Of a stretch of 64,000 nucleotides of DNA, positions 57,892-64,000 are shown piece after piece. The notes below the pieces were generated by a model. It was not told where the DNA came from, did not search any database, and saw only the letters and a program-made list of their open reading frames with translations. Both the position numbers and the translations under genes were made by a program. The stretch is from Lepidonotus clava (Eukaryota > Annelida > Polychaeta > Phyllodocida > Polynoidae), in the NCBI GenBank assembly GCA_936440205.1, contig OW387135.1, forward strand, positions 29,056,792 to 29,120,791, given 5' to 3'. Position 1 is the stretch's first letter. The number at the start of each line of letters is the position of its first letter.

Positions 57892-58532
57892 TCAGATGGA
57901 CCCAGCGGGGATCCACAGCGTTTTCCTCTGTTGTTTGTCGATCCCACCCTTGATGTTCACACTCATGTAGGCAAGATTACCACCGGGGATTATCTCTGAA
58001 AAAAGTCGGAAGATATGAAGATTAATATTGATCTGAAAAACTATGGAATTTAAGAGGAATTGTTTACATTAGATCTACAACTTTATCATGAATTTTGTAT
58101 CTATTACCGTTTGAGAAAATGTCGCTTACATTTCTATAGTAATCTTATATCTTTAGGAAATTAAACTTCTTTAAAATTGACATCACTTAATCCCACATTT
58201 GCTTTTGATTCTAAAATATTAGAGATATATTCAAGTAACATATTATTCACACGGATGAAACTGACGACTTTACTATCTGAACATAAGCAACATTAGTAAA
58301 AAAATAAAGTACCTGAGAAGTAATTCTTGTACTTCTGCTCGTACTCCTGGTACTGCTCGAACAGCTCTTTGGCCACCTTGTTGGTGAGTTTCTCGGGCAG
58401 GAACCTCGTGTCCCTCACCTCCCGGATCTGCTTGGCTGACTTGTGGCGGATGAAGACGACGATGGGGTAGATCTGTACTTTGTGGAGCCGCTCAATGACT
58501 TCAGGGGAGCAGTTCAACATGGCATGGCGGTT
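57892..58532 (-). CDS. DLG5: DLG5-like MAGUK, last two exons (C-terminal guanylate kinase-like end)
   Basis: On the minus strand, exon 58532-58313 reads NRHAMLNCSPEVIERLHKVQ, then IYPIVVFIRHKSAKQIREVR and so on to YKNYFS; the donor is GTACTT. Exon 57995-57892 follows (acceptor TTTTTTCAG) and ends KTLWIPAGSI plus stop. The phase at the junction fits. I recognise the HxKSAKxIxExRD block and the C-terminal LWIPA ending as those of DLG5 rather than DLG1-4 or ZO-1. DLG5 is a membrane-associated scaffold with PDZ, SH3 and catalytically dead guanylate kinase-like domains, working in cell polarity and adhesion. Only about 107 residues are in the window; earlier exons must lie to the right, beyond 64000. 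Confidence 0.85.
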
Positions 58533-58799
58533 CTGTAAGATATGACACCAAGCATATCGCATTATTTTTAAGTTAAAAAATTATTTTTTGAAACTGAAAG
58601 AAAAGACACTTGATACATTTTATAAATATAATTTCATTGCAATTAAGAGTGGCATTAATAAAAAAAATATATATAAAAAAAGAAAAAAAAGCTGAGACAA
58701 TATCTAGGAATCTATATATTTAATCTATGAGTAAACCATGTTTAAAACCCTCTATCCCTAACTGTTTCAACTATCTCACTCATACCTTCAAACCAGGAA

Positions 58800-59000
58800 A
58801 CCTCTTTGCCGGCAGCGGCCCGCCATAGGCCCGGCTATTAATACGACCCAGATATGCGCGGCCCGTCTACGCTATCTGCGGCGCGTGATTCACACGTGAC
58901 CCAGAAAGCCCGCCCACCAGACGCCCGGCAGGCCGGCCAGACGGCTGGGGATCCCGACACCAGGATCCAACCAAACATGGCCGCCCGCTCTGACTTATAG
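58800..59000. promoter_or_regulatory. CpG-rich block with CACGTG, possible promoter
   Basis: About 200 bases with many CpG and GGCC runs in an otherwise AT-rich region, containing CACACGTGAC (E-box) and ACATGGCCGCC (YY1-like). It lies about 300-450 bases upstream of the DLG5 penultimate exon in gene direction. It could be an internal promoter or a GC-rich repeat. Confidence 0.35.
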
Positions 59001-59543
59001 CCCCAGAAAAAAAGAGAGTCTGAGAGAGGTTGTTGCTTGCCATCCCTGGCTCTCTACTCGGAGCTAGGGTTAGAATATTATGAGGTTGTGAAAGGGACCC
59101 GGGTGGTGTTTTCATTCTCCTGGAAATCTAGGTGTCTGAGTGAGAAGGCCGCAAAATCTGAATTGTTAAGTTTATCTATTAATTTCTCTTCTTGTTATGC
59201 AATATATTATTGTATCGTCTATGAGGTTGGATGCAAATGTGAATTTAAACTTGCAAATGTCGGATTCATATCTAACCCCAAAATTTATAAATGCCCAAAG
59301 GCAATTCCCTATATTCCTACCATAAGGTGTGTCCTCGGCTATATTTCAATTAAGAATATCTAGGTGTGGCACAAACACATTGGGCAGGGGAAAGCAAAGA
59401 AAAGGTATTAAAATAACATCGAAAACAGAGGCAAATATAAATAGGCCTCGTAGTTGTCGTAGCTATAGCAACGGAGGGAAGTGCTTTTCAACCGACCAGG
59501 GCTTATCCCATAGAGAAGTCGGATAGGCTTTGATTCGGAAGGC

Positions 59544-59557
59544 GTTCCCATGGTAAC
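59544..59557. promoter_or_regulatory. RFX X-box-like motif
   Basis: GTTCCCATGGTAAC, followed by a second half site CTGGTAAC. Matches the palindromic X-box consensus apart from the C at position 4. Confidence 0.4.
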
Positions 59558-61430
59558 CTGGTAACGCCCAATATAGCCGCGGGTGTGGCCCTGCACTCAG
59601 CCTACCTCAGACCCTTTGACGGGCACACATAGGCATTAAATATCCTGTAGGTAAAGCAAAGACAGCTTGGATCTCAATGTGGATTGTTCGATATGCCTAT
59701 ACGGTCTTTAATATGATATAGAGCCGTAGGAACAAACATTTCCCACCTCAAATTAATCAACCTTTTCCTTTATTACTGAACTTTCGGTCACAGCAAGTCT
59801 AGATTATTATTAGGCCTAAATGGTGAGTTTAGATAAGTTTGATGTGAGTTTTATATTCTGAGTTATGTAAGACGGCTTAAGGTAATGTTTAATATTTGGT
59901 ATACTGATCCTATCAGATATAAACCTCACTCACTCTGACATGACCCGGACACACCTATTATCCAATTACCAACTCAATACTTTGCTAGAAAAACACTGTA
60001 AAACCAATGCTGCGGAATTTTCCTATCTCGACAAGTTGCCGTACTTTGCATAAATGACATGCTCTAGTTAATCCTCAATTGTTAGCACTGTATACTGTAC
60101 ATGGCAAACTAAAATGAAACTATGAATGACTTATCGAGCTGTGACAGGTAGCTTGTGGTATTCTAAAAATACCACCCCCATGACTTGGGTACAACTCTGT
60201 ATCATGGTCACCTGAGTGTCAATGTGTTTTGCTGCACTTCCCTGGGCTGCACCCACCCCACCTTCTGATCGCCCCATCACACACGATTCGTACACTCTAA
60301 CGGTTAGGTGTGGTTCCCAATTGGCCGTTTGCCAAACCAACGTAGCCCCCACCTACCCCTTAGATCATGAGCCAAGTTTGCATGTCAGTGAGTTTTCAGG
60401 TATAAATATGGATAATTTATTTTAATTGCTTTTTAAAGTATATATTTTGTATATTTTTTCAATGAAATACCATTGATTCATAATGCTACCCTGACAGCCA
60501 AATCAACCTGTTTAAGGTTACCACTACTTCATTTCAAAAACATTAAAACTAAGGATCAAATGCGATACCATATGGATCAAAAGGGTTTGTAGAGCTTACT
60601 ATACAGTAATGTCGATTCAATAACATTCATTCTCAGGTGAGACCGATACAGAACCCCCTGTACCACAGGCGTAGCGGGGGAACCCTTGAGCTCTGAATGA
60701 AGACCATACAAATCGACCCTCCTTTATCACTATGCCGTTCTATAGTGTCCTCAGATTACACCGTCTGTCTATATACACCCGGCCGTATGCTCTGGCAGAC
60801 ATTGGTTTTCGGCTTATGCTGCTCACAGACTGGTCCAGTGGTCCTATGGCTATGTTCATATTTTATGAAATGTTACTAAATCGACTTCGCATTTATAGAA
60901 AAAGAACGTATTAGTGGTCTCAAGCGATATCAAACTGAGTTGTAAAACGAAGCATCAGAAAAAGGTTATGACGTTTCATACTGAACTTGAACTTATCCTG
61001 AAGTGTTATTAAATGTATTATTTTGATTAAATATTGATAATTATAATTAGGATTCTTTGAGTGAGAAAATAATCCGAAATAGGACAATAATCTGAAAATG
61101 TAAATCCCTGAAAATTATAACTTATTTCTTTGGCGTTGTTCTCTGCCTAAGTGGCCATGATCCCGGAACCTATTTGTATGTAATGTGGCCTAAGCCATGG
61201 CATCAGTCCAGACACTGACTGAGTAATCTACCTTAGGGGTAATGAAAGCGTTTGTCGTCAAAGCAAATAAATACAGTCTCTGGGGGTTGGTGGGTGAAAT
61301 GATGGTGATTCATCTTGTTTTATAATGTATAATCTATGACTTATATCATACTTGTGTTCATTTATGCAGTAGCATCAACAAAATTACTATCATTTACACG
61401 ATCTCAACTCCACAATTGTCATCCTTTCTT

Positions 61431-63530
61431 GCATTCATTCATACATTCATTCATTCATTCATTCATTCATTCATTCACTTACCCTTCCATATATTAATTC
61501 ATTCATTCATTCACTTACCCTTCCATATATTAATTCTTTCATTCCTTCACTTGTAGGTCAACCATGATTTAAACTCAATTTTCATTCTTTCTTTTATTCA
61601 ATCACTCTTTCATTCATTCATCCATCTATGCATTCATTCACGTCCTCATTCCTTCAGTTACCTTTTCATACAGTCATTCTTTCATTCCTTCACTTGCAAG
61701 TCAACCACGATTTCAACTCCTAAATTTCCATTCTTTCTTTTATTCAATCACTCTTACATCTATGCATCCATCCATTTATTCACTTACTCATGTACCCTTT
61801 CATTCACTTACCCTTCCATACATTTATTCTTTCACTCCTACACTTGCGAGTCAACCATGATTTCAACTCCCCAATTTTAATTCTTTCTTTTGTTCAGTCA
61901 CTCATTAATCTGTCCATATATTCATATACTCATGCATTCATTCATCATCCATTTACTTACACTGCCATACATTTGTTCTGTCATTCCTTCAAACATTCCC
62001 TATCATTCATGCTTTTTCCATTTGGCGTACATCCTTTCATTCAATCATTATTTCATCACATCATTCAGAAATCAACTGAAATTCAACATTTTTTCGTCCA
62101 CACATAAATTCAATATTAATCTGTTAATCAATTACACTATCCAATCTTATGGCCATGGGCTGACTCATTACTTCTTTCACTCATACATCCCTTAGTTCTC
62201 CCATCCATTCACTCACACTTTCACTCTCCAGCTCAATCCCCTTTGTAAACTTCATAAATATATTCTTTCCACACTTCATGCATCCGTTTAACCATTCAAC
62301 ATTTAGTCCTGCCATGCAGTCATACAATCCCCCATGCACTATCTCACTTACTTATTCAGTTAATCATTCAAAAATTCATTCACTCGCTATTTGTTTTTAC
62401 TTACTCACCTGCTTTCACTCACATTCCCTCATTTTCTCTGACACACTTGCATATTCTCAGCATATCCTCACTCACTCACCTACTCATTCACTCATCTTCA
62501 CTCACTCACCTCATTATTGACATATCTTCATTCATTCACTCACAATCACTCACTCATCTTCCATTACTCACTCACTCATCTGCTCATTCACATATATTCC
62601 TCATTCACATGCTTGCTCACCATCACTCACTCCCCTGCTCATTCACTCATCTTTGTTCACTCTCCATCACTCACTTATCTTCATTCACTCCCCACCACTC
62701 ACTCCCCTGCTCATTCACTCATCTTCACTCACCTGCTTACACATATAACTTCATTCATGCACAGTCACTCACACATCTTTTATTACTTACCTGTTCAATC
62801 ACTCCCCTGCTAATTCACTCATCTTCGTTCACTCACCACCACTCATTCGTCTTCATTCACTCCCCATCACTGACTCACCTGCTTATTCACGTATCTTCAT
62901 TCATTCATTAATTCATTCATTCATTCACAATCACCCGCTCATCTTCTTTACTCATCTGCTCATTCACTTATCTTTTCTCACTCACATGCTCGCTATTGCA
63001 TTCACTCACCTGGTCTTTCACTCACCATCACATACTCTCCTTCATTCACTCACCTGCACTCATTCATCCTCACTCACCCACTGTATACTTCATATTAATA
63101 TGTTGAGACAATCATTCACTTATTGATTACCCAATTATTCACTCATTAATATGTGCACTCACTTACTTCCTCAATCATTCATTTACCCCCTCCCTCCTTG
63201 ACACACTTACTCATACATCCTTTTAACATATTCATTCAATGATTTACAACATCATTTACATCAGATTTTTCCAACTGGCATCAACAACTCAATCAATAAA
63301 TCTCACTCCACTTCATCTCTTGAAGTTAGCAGTCTGCATTCAGCCATACCTTTCATTCATGTATTTTAGTCTAACCATTCAAATTTTGGGAAATATCTTG
63401 ATTTAATTCTCTTTCAAACTTGCCTTCAATTTCAACCAACAGACATACCGATACTACTCATTCACCTGCCCACTCACTCACTCACTCACCCAATTTCACA
63501 TTCTTTCATTCTTCACACATCCCGTCACAC
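61431..63530. repeat. CATT/CACT-rich simple repeat, 2.1 kb
   Basis: Begins with a nearly pure CATT tract (61431-61478), then a long diverged mixture of CATTCATTCACT, CACTCACTCACC and TGCTCATTCACTCATCTTC units. Includes two near-identical 60-70-bp blocks near 61480-61550 (ACTTACCCTTCCATATATTA twice). The open frames over it are repeat artefacts. Confidence 0.88.
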
Positions 63531-64000
63531 ATTACACCAGAAACATACTATTTTCAACTGGATCTGTCAGACACCTCATCCACTCATGTAGACGTCATAA
63601 GCAGATTTTCCGCCCAAACATGCAAGTACAATTTTTAGCAGACTTAAACTATATTCATAAATAGATATTCATCGAAGAAAATTTCAGAAAAACTCAATTT
63701 TGCCCATGCATACGAAATAAATTTGGTTGACGTTCAGAATACATCTATATCTTTAATCAAATTTGAATGAGGTTAAGCATACCAGAATATTTCATTAAAA
63801 TTTAATATTGGGTACTTTTTAGAGTCACATACATTTTCAAGATTCGCCTGAAGATATTTTCATCTGAAGTTTTTCACATATTTTTCGAGCTACATGTGTA
63901 TATGCTTTGTCCCTAAACAATTTAGCAACAATCTTCATTTTCACACAAGCGCACACGCACATGCACACATACTCATACTCACGGAAATCATGCACATCAC
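63531..64000. other. Window end, nothing recognised
   Basis: AT-rich sequence with a CACACGCACATGCACACA stretch at the very end. No exon or element was recognised. Confidence 0.5.

Larger units (their letters stand above)
58533..61430 (-). other. Probable DLG5 intron
   Basis: No further DLG5 exon was recognised. It contains the CpG-rich block 58800-59000, an X-box at 59544-59557, and otherwise AT-rich sequence without supported features. Confidence 0.5.

Noticed and set aside
61790-62911. Frames of 100-154 codons rich in His, Ser, Leu and Thr
   Set aside because: Products of the CATT/CACT simple repeat; no start context, no splice structure, overlapping frames equally open.
1-64000. tRNA, rRNA or snRNA genes
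   Set aside because: No stretch with convincing cloverleaf, A/B boxes or rRNA signature was seen by eye; a covariance-model scan would be needed to exclude small RNAs.

Overview
The window is nuclear DNA of a metazoan with spliceosomal introns, most likely a marine invertebrate. It has GT-AG introns, animal host genes (a USP36/USP42-like tail, two cyclophilin A-type genes, the end of a DLG5-like MAGUK gene), many CAGRG-ended miniature transposons, an I-group LINE with RNase H, and Ty3/gypsy elements. The species cannot be fixed from the sequence.

Layout. 296-3260 (+) holds four C-terminal exons of a USP36/USP42-like deubiquitinase. About 6.5-31.1 kb is a transposon landing zone. It contains three copies of one I-group LINE on the minus strand (6544-7260, 9082-11254, 11545 to about 18600), one of them inside a decayed Ty3/gypsy fossil. 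It also contains a stretch of unknown origin with a lone 213-residue frame (19518-20159, +) flanked by a 13-bp inverted repeat, and a long Ty3/gypsy element with both LTRs (22766-31085, minus). A small zinc-finger remnant follows at 31.1 kb. Two tandem cyclophilin genes on the plus strand, 34463-40164 and 42101-49090, have introns stuffed with nested MITEs. 51.2-53.5 kb is a diverged minisatellite of about 33-bp units. 57892-58532 (minus) holds the last two exons of a DLG5-like gene. From there to the window end the sequence is non-coding, probably DLG5 intron, with a CpG-rich block near 58.8-59.0 kb and a 2-kb CATT/CACT-rich simple repeat at 61.4-63.5 kb.

How the parts relate. The host genes are unrelated in pathway: ubiquitin removal, prolyl isomerisation, and cell-polarity scaffolding. 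The two cyclophilins are a tandem duplication. Three of their intron positions and phases are the same, and the second copy has lost the one intron that follows a 31-bp micro-exon in the first. Human PPIF and DLG5 share 10q22 and human PPIA and USP42 share 7p, so the linkage seen here may be ancestral. The least explained part is 18.6-22.8 kb. The relative ages of the mobile elements can be read from nesting and target duplications: gypsy fossil, then LINE; and in the cyclophilin introns a CAGGGATG element, then the CAGAGATGCC and CAGGGTACC elements inside it.
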